DNA from: Roseovarius sp. ZX-A-9
Lineage (GTDB): Bacteria > Pseudomonadota > Alphaproteobacteria > Rhodobacterales > Rhodobacteraceae
Assembly (NCBI RefSeq): GCF_028369135.1
Contig: NZ_JAPWHW010000029.1
Coordinates: 1-42,567, forward strand
Length of the DNA stretch: 42,567 nucleotides
Direction of reading: 5' to 3'
The notes under the pieces were generated by a model. It ran no database searches and was not told the origin of the DNA. It saw only the letters and a list, made by a program, of their open reading frames with translations. The translations under genes were made by a program, and so were the position numbers. Position 1 is the stretch's first letter. The number at the start of each line of letters is the position of its first letter. Positions 23,984-31,742 of this stretch are shown one piece after another.

Positions 23984-24831
23984 GGCCGCGCCTCGGCGAG
24001 AGCGGTTTTGATCCGTGCCACCATCGTGCGCAAACCATCAATCCCGGGCCGCCAGGCGTTGTTGTGGCGCGACCAGCGCTGCCAAACACGACCTGCATAG
24101 GTGTACTGCACCGTGCAGGCTTTCGGGACCTGACCGCTCGCCAGCGTCAAATGCGGAGAGGCATAAAACATATCAGGCGCGCAATCGGGGTATCCGGCTG
24201 GCAGGAGTACAAGGATATCCGCGGCTTCGACATTGAATTTGCCTTCCGGCAGGTCGAGTGACTTCAGGATGATGCCGGTCTCACGGCCTTCCTGAACGAC
24301 GTCGAACTGATAGCCGTGGTCCACCAGAAAAGTCTGATCAAAAGACGGAAGGGTGTCCCCCTCCGTCGTCTGATCGATGAGCGAGATGAACCGCTCCACA
24401 CCCTTGGCATCGAGATTGATGACATCGCTGTCAGCAATCTTGCGGTCCTGCTGACCCGGAATTTCCTGCCAGAGATTGTAGTTTTCCGGGAGGTCAGCAA
24501 GCTTACGCAGTACAAATCCGCTGATGCACGCGCGCGGCCATTCAAGATCCTTGTCGTCAATCTTAAACTTGAAGACACGGTCCGTCCGCGCGACCAGCAC
24601 TTTCTCAGCACCGCGACCGCGCAGATCATAGCTTTCGTCGAGGCGAATGTCTTCGAAGTCCCCATTTGGCAAAATGGCGATTGCCACATGCTCATCAACA
24701 GGATGCCCATCGGCAGCTTCGATCAACTGGCGACCGAGAACCTTTGGGTCATCGAAAACGTGTTTCTTGAAGTTGAGGCCCTCATCGGCGATGAAGACCG
24801 GGAAGCGAGGATCATTTCCTTGCGATTTCAT
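23980..24831 (-). CDS. Multi-ubiquitin-like / Prok-E2_E fusion protein
   Basis: 283-aa protein from ATG 24831, which has AAGGA 9 nt upstream. The first ~130 residues resemble two ubiquitin-like units of the multi-ubiquitin type (starting FPVFIADEGLNF and VFKFKIDDKDLEW). The C-terminal ~120 residues resemble the E2/UBC family E: PAGYPDCAPDMFY, then PKACTVQYTYAG and VWQRWSRHNNAWRPGIDGL. The candidate catalytic Cys is at ~239, with the conserved His of SRH ~17 residues later. No Gly-Gly end is visible at the unit boundaries, so how the tag would be activated is unclear. It lies 69 bp after the helicase gene and overlaps JAB-E1 by 4 bp. Confidence 0.72.
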   Translation of the reverse strand: MKSQGNDPRFPVFIADEGLNFKKHVFDDPKVLGRQLIEAADGHPVDEHVAIAILPNGDFEDIRLDESYDLRGRGAEKVLVARTDRVFKFKIDDKDLEWPRACISGFVLRKLADLPENYNLWQEIPGQQDRKIADSDVINLDAKGVERFISLIDQTTEGDTLPSFDQTFLVDHGYQFDVVQEGRETGIILKSLDLPEGKFNVEAADILVLLPAGYPDCAPDMFYASPHLTLASGQVPKACTVQYTYAGRVWQRWSRHNNAWRPGIDGLRTMVARIKTALAEARP

Positions 24832-24900
24832 TGTGTTCGTCCTTAAGAAGTTGGCGGACGCAAACCTCATGTCTGCGCCTTCACAAGGACAATCGCGGCG

Positions 24901-27900
24901 TCAGGAGAAATCCGGTAAGCCTGATCCGATTTTTTTTCGGAGCGTGCCTGAGGGCGGTTCGCTGCAGATGAAGAAATAGGCGCAGCGGGCGCAACGATCG
25001 CTGCGTTTTGGGGGGAAATGCCCTTCGAGGATCGCAATTGCAGCTTGAGCGATCTTTGTTTTCCGGTTCCCCAACTTCGTACTGCTCATGGTCAATCGGT
25101 CCTGTGTCGCGCCGGTCAGGAACACGAACTCTGCCTCGCCGTGGCCTTCAGCGGCGAGCTGAAAGGCAGCCGCATCTAACGACTCGACAGCGTTCGTGGT
25201 CTTGCGTCCTGTTTTGATGCGCCGCAGTACCCTGCCAGACCCAGCATCGACTTCCTCATGTGCAGATACGACAATCTCTGCCTCACCGAATTTCAAGGAA
25301 ATTGGGGTTGGTGCGCGCCGCTTTTCGCCTGTTCGGAGCAATCGGAAAAAACTCAGCAGCTCGTCTGAGATTTGACGGTATTCGGCAGCGTATCCATGAT
25401 CCACCGGACCATTTTCCATCCACGCCTTATCCATGATGGCTGCGAGTTCGGCTTCGCTTGGTTCATCGTTCAAACGAGACGTCAGCTCATCGACAACGCC
25501 CTGGACTGCGTTGTGCATACGCATAAGGGGCGACTCTGCGCGACGACCGCCAACTTGCAACACATGCGCAAAGAAAAACCGCCGTGGGCACTTTTCATAG
25601 GCCGCAAGCTGAGAAGGCGATATGCGCGCGATGCCATCAACCTCCAACTTTATTCCGTTCGCTGATACCGCACCTTCAGCCGATGCCGATTGCGGAGATT
25701 CGTTCAGAACATGACCAGATATGTCATCCACGAACTTCGATCTCTTGCTGTAGGCATAAAGTATCAGTCGCTCCTCCGCTCTGGATAAAGCGACGAAAAA
25801 CAAACATTGCTGCTCCTCGTCATGCCCGGACGTGAGCGCGTCACAGCCCTTAAAGGGCGCACCCTCGATCATGCCGTCAGGAGGTGCAAGTCCGCGATTT
25901 TGCTTAGCTGACAGCGGAATGGATCGGCTGGTCAATGCCGGCAAATGAAGGACTTTGAACTCAAGGCCCTTGCTGCCGTGAATGGTCATGATCCGGACAG
26001 CGTCGAGGCTTTGTGCAGCTTCAGGCAGGTCGCGTAAGTCACGTTCATCTGACACTATGACAAGGCGTCGGATGTGATCGAGAAGATCGCGAATGGGGTA
26101 CCCGGATTTTTTCGGTAATGTTGATCTCAGAAAGTTCTGAAACTGCCACAGTGCAATCGCAGGATTTGCGTTGCCTGATCTTGCTCCCTTCGCAAATTCG
26201 GCGGCCAAGCGCGTCTTGTCGAGATAGAGAGTTGTAATCACGCGCCAGGCCGATGATGTGGGTTCAAACTCCCCAAACACCTCAATCAGCCTTGAGAGGG
26301 ACTTCTCACCCTCCTCGCTGATGTCGTCTAGGCCCGAAAGCGTTTGCCTCCAGTCCAAGGGCAGCGTGTTTCTAGCGGCACGAATCGCATCAACACAGGT
26401 TGAGACATCCTCAATTGCCAGTTGAAATGGGCGGAGAGACGCGACGCAGGCAAGTCCCATGGCGCGCGGATCAACCACTAGGGAAAGGACGGAAAGCGCT
26501 TGCTTGATTTCTGGTCGGTCAAAGAGGGGCCCAAGAAACAAGACCGGAATCCCCCGCGCCTCTAAACCAGCGGCGATTTCTGCCAGTCTCGCATTGCCCT
26601 TACATATTACGGCCTGATCACTGAAAGACGTGGTCTCGTTGCAGGCCTGTTTTATTCGGAAGGCGATTTCGTCTATTTCACGATCCTTGGCATCAACACC
26701 CACAAACACAGGGCTAACCCCATTAGCACCTTTAAACGCCGTGGCCTCAAAGCCCACCCCGGCAGCTGCCATGCGCGTTTGAGCGAAACCCTTGAATGTG
26801 TCGCATATTTCTTGTGATGACCTGTAATTGATATTGAGTGGGAGACTTTCGCCTCCTAAGAAATCCTCGGTCTCAAATCGATCAATGTTGTGCGAGGATG
26901 CGCCTCGAAACCGGTAAATTGATTGTTTGGCATCTCCCACCACCCACAGGTTGGTGCCGTTGGGCTTCAGCGCTTTCAACAATCGCACACTGGCCCGGTT
27001 TACGTCCTGATATTCGTCCACCAGAACATGGTCATAGAGTCGTTGAAGTTTCTCGCGAACATCCGCGTCACTTTCGACGAGCATTGTCGGTCGAGCGACC
27101 AGATCACCAAAATCTACTACGCCGCGTTCCGCCTTCAGGCCTTCATAAAGATCATAGACGGCTGAGATCTCCAGACACTTTTCTGCTGCCTCGATATCCT
27201 CCTCTGTGTCTGCGGCCTCCATCATTTGCTCGGCGAGTTTACGGTAGTGGATGTTGTCGACTACCTCATCCTTGGCCCGTGAAATGGCTGAAAGGAGAGA
27301 GCGCACGGTATCTGTCGGATCCCAAAGTTCGTTGAAATGCTTCAAACGCAGCCGTGGGAATTCATCCTCCAATAGGGCAATGGCTTCGGTCGTATCAATC
27401 ATACGTGGATCCACGCGGTCATGAAACCTGCGCAGGATATCAAGGCCAAATGAGTGAAAGGTCCCAATCCAAGCGGCACCAGCTGCTTCCGGCCAAACCC
27501 GCAGGGCCCGATCGGTCATCTCTCCTGCGGCCTTGTTGGAAAATGTCAGAAGCAGAATGGATTCTGGCTGCACATCACGGTCTCGAAGCACAGACAGGCG
27601 GCCAACGAGAGTCTGGGTTTTGCCTGTCCCGGGTCCCGCCTTCAGAAGAAGCGCCTTTCCGTCATGATCCGCAGCAATCTGTTGCTCGCGGTTCAATGGT
27701 TTGGGCGGGCTTGCGATATCCGGCGCTTCCTCCAACACCGGTAACAAAAGCGCATCAAATAGCTGGACCGCAACCATGTCGTAGGGGGCGCCAAGGCGCT
27801 CCGAAATCTCCCCTGCGCCAAGGTTGTCTTCGACATGCCATGACCAGGCCAAACTGCGCGGAAAGAGGAACTCCCGCGCAAACATATCCATCTGGACTTC

Positions 27901-28287
27901 TTGGCGGGCACGGTTGCTGTAATCGACAACGCGGTCCGCCCCAACTGAGGCCGGATCAGACGATCGTGCCGGATCGATGTTCATGGTTGGCCGGACATCA
28001 ATACCCCCGCCAAATTCATCATGACCTATCTCATGGGCAACAAGAAACGCATTTAAGAACTCAATGCCCGTATCCTCATGCAGGATGACTTTGGCTCTCG
28101 GCTGCAAGAGCGCCCGTCCACCTTTGAGCTGAGGATGGTCAGGAGCGAGCTTGCGGACTTCGTAATCCCGAGCTTCTGCCTCTTGAAGAGCAAACGAATA
28201 GGGCTGGGTTGGATCGCCTCCCTTGCTCCTACGCTCAGTATGAAGACGCGCGGCGCATCGACGAACGGCTTCAATCCGATCCATCAT
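24901..28287 (-). CDS. ImmA/IrrE peptidase-UvrD helicase with Cas4/AddB-like C-terminus
   Basis: 1128-aa three-part protein. The N-terminal ~190 residues hold an ImmA/IrrE-type zinc peptidase motif (HEIGH, 85-89) with a likely third ligand Glu near 130. The middle is a superfamily-1 UvrD/Rep helicase: AGPGTGKT (217-224), VLVDEYQD (to 428), GDAKQSIYRFRGA, MTIHGSKGLEF, and FFVALSRAEERL. The C-terminus begins SPSQLAAYEKCPRRFFF (Cys ~900) and ends RCARCAYFFIC (1099, 1102, 1108), a 4Fe-4S Cys set as in AddB/Cas4. The usual D-x-K of the nuclease appears as RRIKTG, so nuclease activity is doubtful. ATG 28287 overlaps the XRE-like gene by 17 bp. Confidence 0.88.
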   Translation of the reverse strand: MMDRIEAVRRCAARLHTERRSKGGDPTQPYSFALQEAEARDYEVRKLAPDHPQLKGGRALLQPRAKVILHEDTGIEFLNAFLVAHEIGHDEFGGGIDVRPTMNIDPARSSDPASVGADRVVDYSNRARQEVQMDMFAREFLFPRSLAWSWHVEDNLGAGEISERLGAPYDMVAVQLFDALLLPVLEEAPDIASPPKPLNREQQIAADHDGKALLLKAGPGTGKTQTLVGRLSVLRDRDVQPESILLLTFSNKAAGEMTDRALRVWPEAAGAAWIGTFHSFGLDILRRFHDRVDPRMIDTTEAIALLEDEFPRLRLKHFNELWDPTDTVRSLLSAISRAKDEVVDNIHYRKLAEQMMEAADTEEDIEAAEKCLEISAVYDLYEGLKAERGVVDFGDLVARPTMLVESDADVREKLQRLYDHVLVDEYQDVNRASVRLLKALKPNGTNLWVVGDAKQSIYRFRGASSHNIDRFETEDFLGGESLPLNINYRSSQEICDTFKGFAQTRMAAAGVGFEATAFKGANGVSPVFVGVDAKDREIDEIAFRIKQACNETTSFSDQAVICKGNARLAEIAAGLEARGIPVLFLGPLFDRPEIKQALSVLSLVVDPRAMGLACVASLRPFQLAIEDVSTCVDAIRAARNTLPLDWRQTLSGLDDISEEGEKSLSRLIEVFGEFEPTSSAWRVITTLYLDKTRLAAEFAKGARSGNANPAIALWQFQNFLRSTLPKKSGYPIRDLLDHIRRLVIVSDERDLRDLPEAAQSLDAVRIMTIHGSKGLEFKVLHLPALTSRSIPLSAKQNRGLAPPDGMIEGAPFKGCDALTSGHDEEQQCLFFVALSRAEERLILYAYSKRSKFVDDISGHVLNESPQSASAEGAVSANGIKLEVDGIARISPSQLAAYEKCPRRFFFAHVLQVGGRRAESPLMRMHNAVQGVVDELTSRLNDEPSEAELAAIMDKAWMENGPVDHGYAAEYRQISDELLSFFRLLRTGEKRRAPTPISLKFGEAEIVVSAHEEVDAGSGRVLRRIKTGRKTTNAVESLDAAAFQLAAEGHGEAEFVFLTGATQDRLTMSSTKLGNRKTKIAQAAIAILEGHFPPKRSDRCARCAYFFICSEPPSGTLRKKIGSGLPDFS

Positions 28288-28819
28288 CTGCAAGCAACTC
28301 TTGCAATGCGCGTTGCTCCTCCTCGGTCAATCCAGCCTGGTTTGCATAATCTTCGAATTCGATGGCCGGTTGCCCCTCAGGTTTCACATCAGATTTCATC
28401 GCAACGGCCTGCTGATCGCCAATTTGCATGCCGCTAATGACATCCTGCAGTCTCACATCCAACAGTTTCGCAAGCTTATTTAGGAGAGAAATCGGCATCG
28501 AACCGATATGGACTACACTTGCTTGCAACCCCATGAGGAAACTCCGCGGCAAACCCAACGACTTTGAGAGTTCACGAACGTCGGCACCGTACAGTGCTTG
28601 CTCGACCTTCTGAACCCGCAAGACGCTGGTCGTCATAGCCTTGGTCTCAAGCGGAAGACTTGCCTCGACCGCTTCCATGTCGCTCATTGTCAGCTCGTGG
28701 AACAGATCCAGAAGTTCGTCTGCAAATTCAGGGTATTTTTTCAAATAGGTTTTCAGCACGGCAGGCGACATTTCAGGCTCAATCGTGAAGTCGCTGAGGA
28801 CATCTTCTCTATTGGTCAT
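28271..28819 (-). CDS. XRE-like helix-turn-helix protein
   Basis: 182-aa acidic protein. A helix-turn-helix-like region lies at ~residues 85-130 (VRELSKSLGLPRSFLMGLQ and ISLLNKLAKLLDVRLQDVI), in the manner of XRE-family repressors or antitoxins. No membrane segment is visible. The start has GGAGG upstream of two adjacent ATGs (28822, 28819) and overlaps the end of the sigma-like gene by 11-14 bp; its end overlaps the helicase start by 17 bp. ImmA/IrrE peptidases classically cleave XRE repressors, so this could be the substrate of the fused peptidase. That is inferred from gene order. Confidence 0.62.
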   Translation of the reverse strand: MTNREDVLSDFTIEPEMSPAVLKTYLKKYPEFADELLDLFHELTMSDMEAVEASLPLETKAMTTSVLRVQKVEQALYGADVRELSKSLGLPRSFLMGLQASVVHIGSMPISLLNKLAKLLDVRLQDVISGMQIGDQQAVAMKSDVKPEGQPAIEFEDYANQAGLTEEEQRALQELLADDGSD

Positions 28820-29615
28820 CATTGTCCTCCAGTTTGAGTGCACGTCTGATCTTTTCTAACGCACGATCACGCCTATTTCGTACGGTTTTTTCGACGCAGC
28901 CGAGCAGCTGGGTCATTGAAGGCTCACCGTCTTTGTTTGTCTCAATGGGAATCTCTGCGAGCATCAAATCGATCACCTTTCGTTCTTCCTCGGGTAAGGC
29001 GTCAATCGCGCGACGTATGCGAAACCGGTAATCAAAATCTTCTTCTTTTGTCAGGCCTGACTTTTTGTATCGCTCAAGCGCCTCTTCGACTTCCTCGCGG
29101 ATGTCCTCACTGCCATCGTGGTGCACAACGGATTCGGTGGCATTTTCCCGACCACTTACCTGCCGGAATTTGTCTATGCGGACGGAGCGAACGGCCCGGT
29201 CAAAAAACACCTCATATGCGTCAAGCTGTTCTACGTAGCCTCGCCGGTCCTCAAACATGAGCTCTGTCACACGTTCTATTGTTTTATCGCGGATCTCGGC
29301 GACGCGAAAATCCTCGACATCCTTATCGCCGCGTCGGCTGTTGGGTCGGGGACAGGCGGCTTCAATCCGATCCAACAAAATGTTGTAAAGTGCCACAAAC
29401 CGGCCATCTGCATTGTCGGTCTTGGTTTGTCTCAGGTGATAGAGCAGCACTTCGGAAGGCACGTAGTCGGCGTGCCGCCGGTCTCGCATCGCAGCTTTGT
29501 CCAGGAGTTCATCAAAGGGCCAATCAAGGCTCAAGCGGATAAACGCACTAATCTCATCCCGTCGGGTATAGAGCTTTCCGCTTACTGTTCGTTTTCTGAG
29601 GGGTTCAATGCACAT
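28809..29615 (-). CDS. Sigma-70-family-like protein, first gene of the ubiquitin-like operon
   Basis: 268-aa protein. The C-terminal ~65 residues resemble sigma region 4: RIRRAIDALPEEERKVIDLM and then QLLGCVEKTVRNRRDRALEKIRRAL, a helix-turn-helix with the phrasing of sigma factors. The centre (YEVFFDRAVRSVRIDKFRQ) may be a degenerate region 2. The N-terminal ~100 residues are unlike standard sigma factors. It could direct transcription of the operon, or be a repurposed DNA-binding protein. The Shine-Dalgarno before ATG 29615 is weak, and later starts cannot be excluded. Confidence 0.6.
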   Translation of the reverse strand: MCIEPLRKRTVSGKLYTRRDEISAFIRLSLDWPFDELLDKAAMRDRRHADYVPSEVLLYHLRQTKTDNADGRFVALYNILLDRIEAACPRPNSRRGDKDVEDFRVAEIRDKTIERVTELMFEDRRGYVEQLDAYEVFFDRAVRSVRIDKFRQVSGRENATESVVHHDGSEDIREEVEEALERYKKSGLTKEEDFDYRFRIRRAIDALPEEERKVIDLMLAEIPIETNKDGEPSMTQLLGCVEKTVRNRRDRALEKIRRALKLEDNDDQ

Positions 29616-29746
29616 ATCAAGTTCATAACTGTCTTAAATCAATTCGTTAAGCTGGCTTCTCCAGCACGCTCCCTTCGTTGTTTTAGGTGCTTTTACCTTG
29701 AAAGCTGTCAGAAACCAAGCTATATATCTGACACTTGGAGGCGAAC
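29616..29746. promoter_or_regulatory. Divergent promoter region between the ubiquitin-like operon and abiE-type genes
   Basis: 131 bp separates the sigma-like gene (minus) from the AbiEi-type gene (plus). The AbiE side has an inverted repeat TGTCAGA (29706-29712) / TCTGACA (29727-29733) flanking TATATA, a likely -10 box under autoregulation, and GGAGG at 29737-29741. The other side has TTGATT near 29640 as a possible -35. Both defence modules fire away from this region. Confidence 0.45.
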
Positions 29747-30343
29747 ATGCAAACCACATCTCAAGCGATCAAGGCCTATGCTGAAGCGCTGCCGGAGGGT
29801 GCGACCCTGTCGGCGCGGGAGTTGTTGCACCTCGGAGAGCGTGCGGCGGTCGATCAGGCGCTGTCTCGGTTGGTGCGGCGTGGGGAGCTTCTGCGTGTGA
29901 GGAGGGGATTGTTCGCCTTGCCCATGAAAACCCGCTTCGGGAGCCGGGCGCCCTCGGTTGAGGCCGTGGTTGAGCACATTGCGAAATCAACCGGTGAGCG
30001 CGTGTCGCAAAGCGGAGCGTCGGCAGCGAACTTGCTCGGCATCTCGACGCAGAACCCATCCCGTCAAGTTTTTTGGACTTCCGGGCCGAGCCGTCATCTG
30101 AAGCTCGGAGCGCAAAGCGTCGAGCTTAAACATGTGCCGAGCTGGCAGCTTCGAGCGCCCAACAGCCGTGCCGGGCACGCCTTTCGGGCGCTCGCCTATT
30201 TCGGCAAGTCCGAAGCTGCTCATGCTTTGAGGCGCATCAAAGCGACGTTGAACGAAGAGGAGCAGCGGGAGCTTCTGAGCCTTCGCGCCTCTGCGCCGAC
30301 CTGGATGGCAAAGGAACTTAGCGCGCTTGCGTCATTGCAATGA
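29747..30343 (+). CDS. AbiEi-type antitoxin (DUF6088-like)
   Basis: 198-aa protein with an N-terminal winged-helix-like region (LSARELLHLGERAAVDQALS and LVRRGELLRVRRGLFALP, ~residues 20-60), as in AbiEi/DUF6088 antitoxins that bind their own promoter. The remainder (SGERVSQSGASAANLLGIST-like, FWTSGPSRHLKLG) follows the same family. ATG 29747 sits 5 nt after GGAGG. It overlaps the toxin gene by 4 bp. An operator-like inverted repeat surrounds the -10 region just upstream. Confidence 0.8.
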   Translation: MQTTSQAIKAYAEALPEGATLSARELLHLGERAAVDQALSRLVRRGELLRVRRGLFALPMKTRFGSRAPSVEAVVEHIAKSTGERVSQSGASAANLLGISTQNPSRQVFWTSGPSRHLKLGAQSVELKHVPSWQLRAPNSRAGHAFRALAYFGKSEAAHALRRIKATLNEEEQRELLSLRASAPTWMAKELSALASLQ

Positions 30344-31365
30344 CCGAAAGCCAAACCTATTTTTCGCTGTCGCGTGAAGACAAGATCGACGCGCTGGAAG
30401 TGGCCGCCTCGAAATTGGGGCGGCCCGCGGACCTGTTGGAAAAGGATATCTGGGTCGTCTGGGTGCTTGACGCCTTGTTCGACAGTGATCTTGGCGAACA
30501 CCTGGTGTTCAAGGGAGGAACCTCGCTGTCCAAGGCCTACAAGGCGATTGACCGGTTCTCAGAAGATGTCGACCTGACATATGACATCAGGCAGATCATT
30601 CCCGATCTTATCAAGGATCCCGACGATCCATATCCGCCAAGCCGCTCGCAAGCTCAGAAATGGACCGAAGCTGTTCGGAATCGATTGGACGAGTGGGTTG
30701 GGTCAACAGTTGCCCCCATGTTGTCGGACAAGGTTAAGGCAGCGGCGCTCCCGGCAGAAATCCGTGTAGAAGGTGACAATATCTATCTGAACTACGACGC
30801 GGTGCGCAGCGGCAGCGGATATGTTCGATCCTCGGTCTTGTTGGAATTTGGCGCCAGGTCCACAGGTGAACCGGCGCAGCGTCACGAAGTGGTTTGCGAC
30901 CTCTCTGGGGCGCTACCTGAGTTGTTTACGCCCGTCGCCACGCCTCGTGTGATGATGGCCGAACGGACGTTTTGGGAAAAGGCGACGGCTATCCATGCCT
31001 ATTGCTTGCGGGGCATGTTTCGCGGCGGCGACCGCTATGCGCGTCACTGGTACGATCTCGATCGTCTGCAGGCTGTGGGTATCGCGGCACGGGCGCTGGA
31101 GGATAGGACGCTTGCTCAAGATGTTGCGAAGCACAAACAGCACTTTTTCCGCGAAACCGATCGTGCGGGCGCGACGATTAGCTATGCCGATGCCGTCTCA
31201 GGGTCGCTTTGCCTGATCCCAGAGGGTGAAGCCTTGGAGGCGCTGGCCCAAGATTACCAGAAAATGCAGGAAGCGGGGCTGCTTCAGTCAGACTCCATCG
31301 CTTTCGATGACCTAATGGCTCGTCTGATGGATCTTCAAGATCAGGCCAATAAGCGAGCTGAATGA
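30340..31365 (+). CDS. AbiEii/AbiGii-family nucleotidyltransferase toxin
   Basis: 341-aa toxin of the AbiEii nucleotidyltransferase family. Motif I is visible as HLVFKGGTSLSKAYKAI and FSEDVDLTYD (~residues 62-85), where the GG-S and D-x-D residues bind nucleotide and metal; the later motif RTFWEKATAIHAY (~residues 209-221) is typical. Characterised relatives transfer nucleotides to cell targets and block growth on phage attack. The start overlaps the antitoxin stop (ATGA). The motifs appear intact. Confidence 0.87.
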   Translation: MTESQTYFSLSREDKIDALEVAASKLGRPADLLEKDIWVVWVLDALFDSDLGEHLVFKGGTSLSKAYKAIDRFSEDVDLTYDIRQIIPDLIKDPDDPYPPSRSQAQKWTEAVRNRLDEWVGSTVAPMLSDKVKAAALPAEIRVEGDNIYLNYDAVRSGSGYVRSSVLLEFGARSTGEPAQRHEVVCDLSGALPELFTPVATPRVMMAERTFWEKATAIHAYCLRGMFRGGDRYARHWYDLDRLQAVGIAARALEDRTLAQDVAKHKQHFFRETDRAGATISYADAVSGSLCLIPEGEALEALAQDYQKMQEAGLLQSDSIAFDDLMARLMDLQDQANKRAE

Positions 31366-31457
31366 AGGAGGCGGATTTGGTGATGGGCGTGAATCCTTTA
31401 TGACGTCTAACGGTAGTGTCGCAAACTTTTCTGTTTCCGGGTGGCAGCGGATATGTC
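31366..31457. other. Spacer after the AbiEii gene with an IS6-like end
   Basis: No gene seen. GTGTCGCAAAC near 31415-31425 resembles the inner part of an IS6-family terminal repeat, which fits the IS6-type coding start found in the adjacent inverted repeat. Confidence 0.35.
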
Positions 31458-31591
31458 AGCGTTGTCGATTGGTTGTTGAGGAGCTTGTGGCGTGATCGAG
31501 TTTAAGGGCGTGCAGGATCACGGACTTCGGATAATGCACGCCCTTAAACTCGATCACGCCAACCGCCTCTTGCCAACTCCCTGACAACGCT
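31458..31591. repeat. Inverted repeat made of two IS6-type 5' ends
   Basis: Perfect 26-bp arms at 31489-31514 and 31535-31560 flank a 20-nt loop. Beyond a diverged 22-bp spacer on each side, a further 9-bp match (AGCGTTGTC, 31458-31466; its complement at 31583-31591) continues the symmetry. Each arm reads VIEFKGVQ-like, the usual start of an IS6 transposase. So this looks like two truncated IS6-type 5' ends joined head to head. Confidence 0.6.
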
Positions 31592-31605
31592 AGAGCGCGT
31601 TGCGT

Positions 31606-31742
31606 TCAATTGGTTTCATATCCTGCGGCCCTGAAGAAATTGTAGCATTCCTCGTCAGTGAAAAGATCACAGACGTGTCCTACGGCGCGCCAGAGATCGT
31701 CGTAGCTCCGGGCGGCCGCCCTTCGGATAAGAGCCTTGAGCT
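31606..31742 (-). pseudogene. IS630-family transposase C-terminal fragment
   Basis: Minus-strand frame reads ELKALIRRAAARSYDDLW, then VGHVCDLFTDEECYNFF and RAAGYETN before TGA at 31606-31608. This is the C-terminal tail of IS630-family transposases. The match stops exactly where the IS6 element begins (31743), so the rest was removed by that insertion or a linked deletion. Confidence 0.7.

Noticed and set aside
31489..31560. The 26-bp inverted repeat as a CRISPR unit or transcription terminator
   Set aside because: There are only two copies in inverted orientation, and both arms read as IS6 transposase starts.
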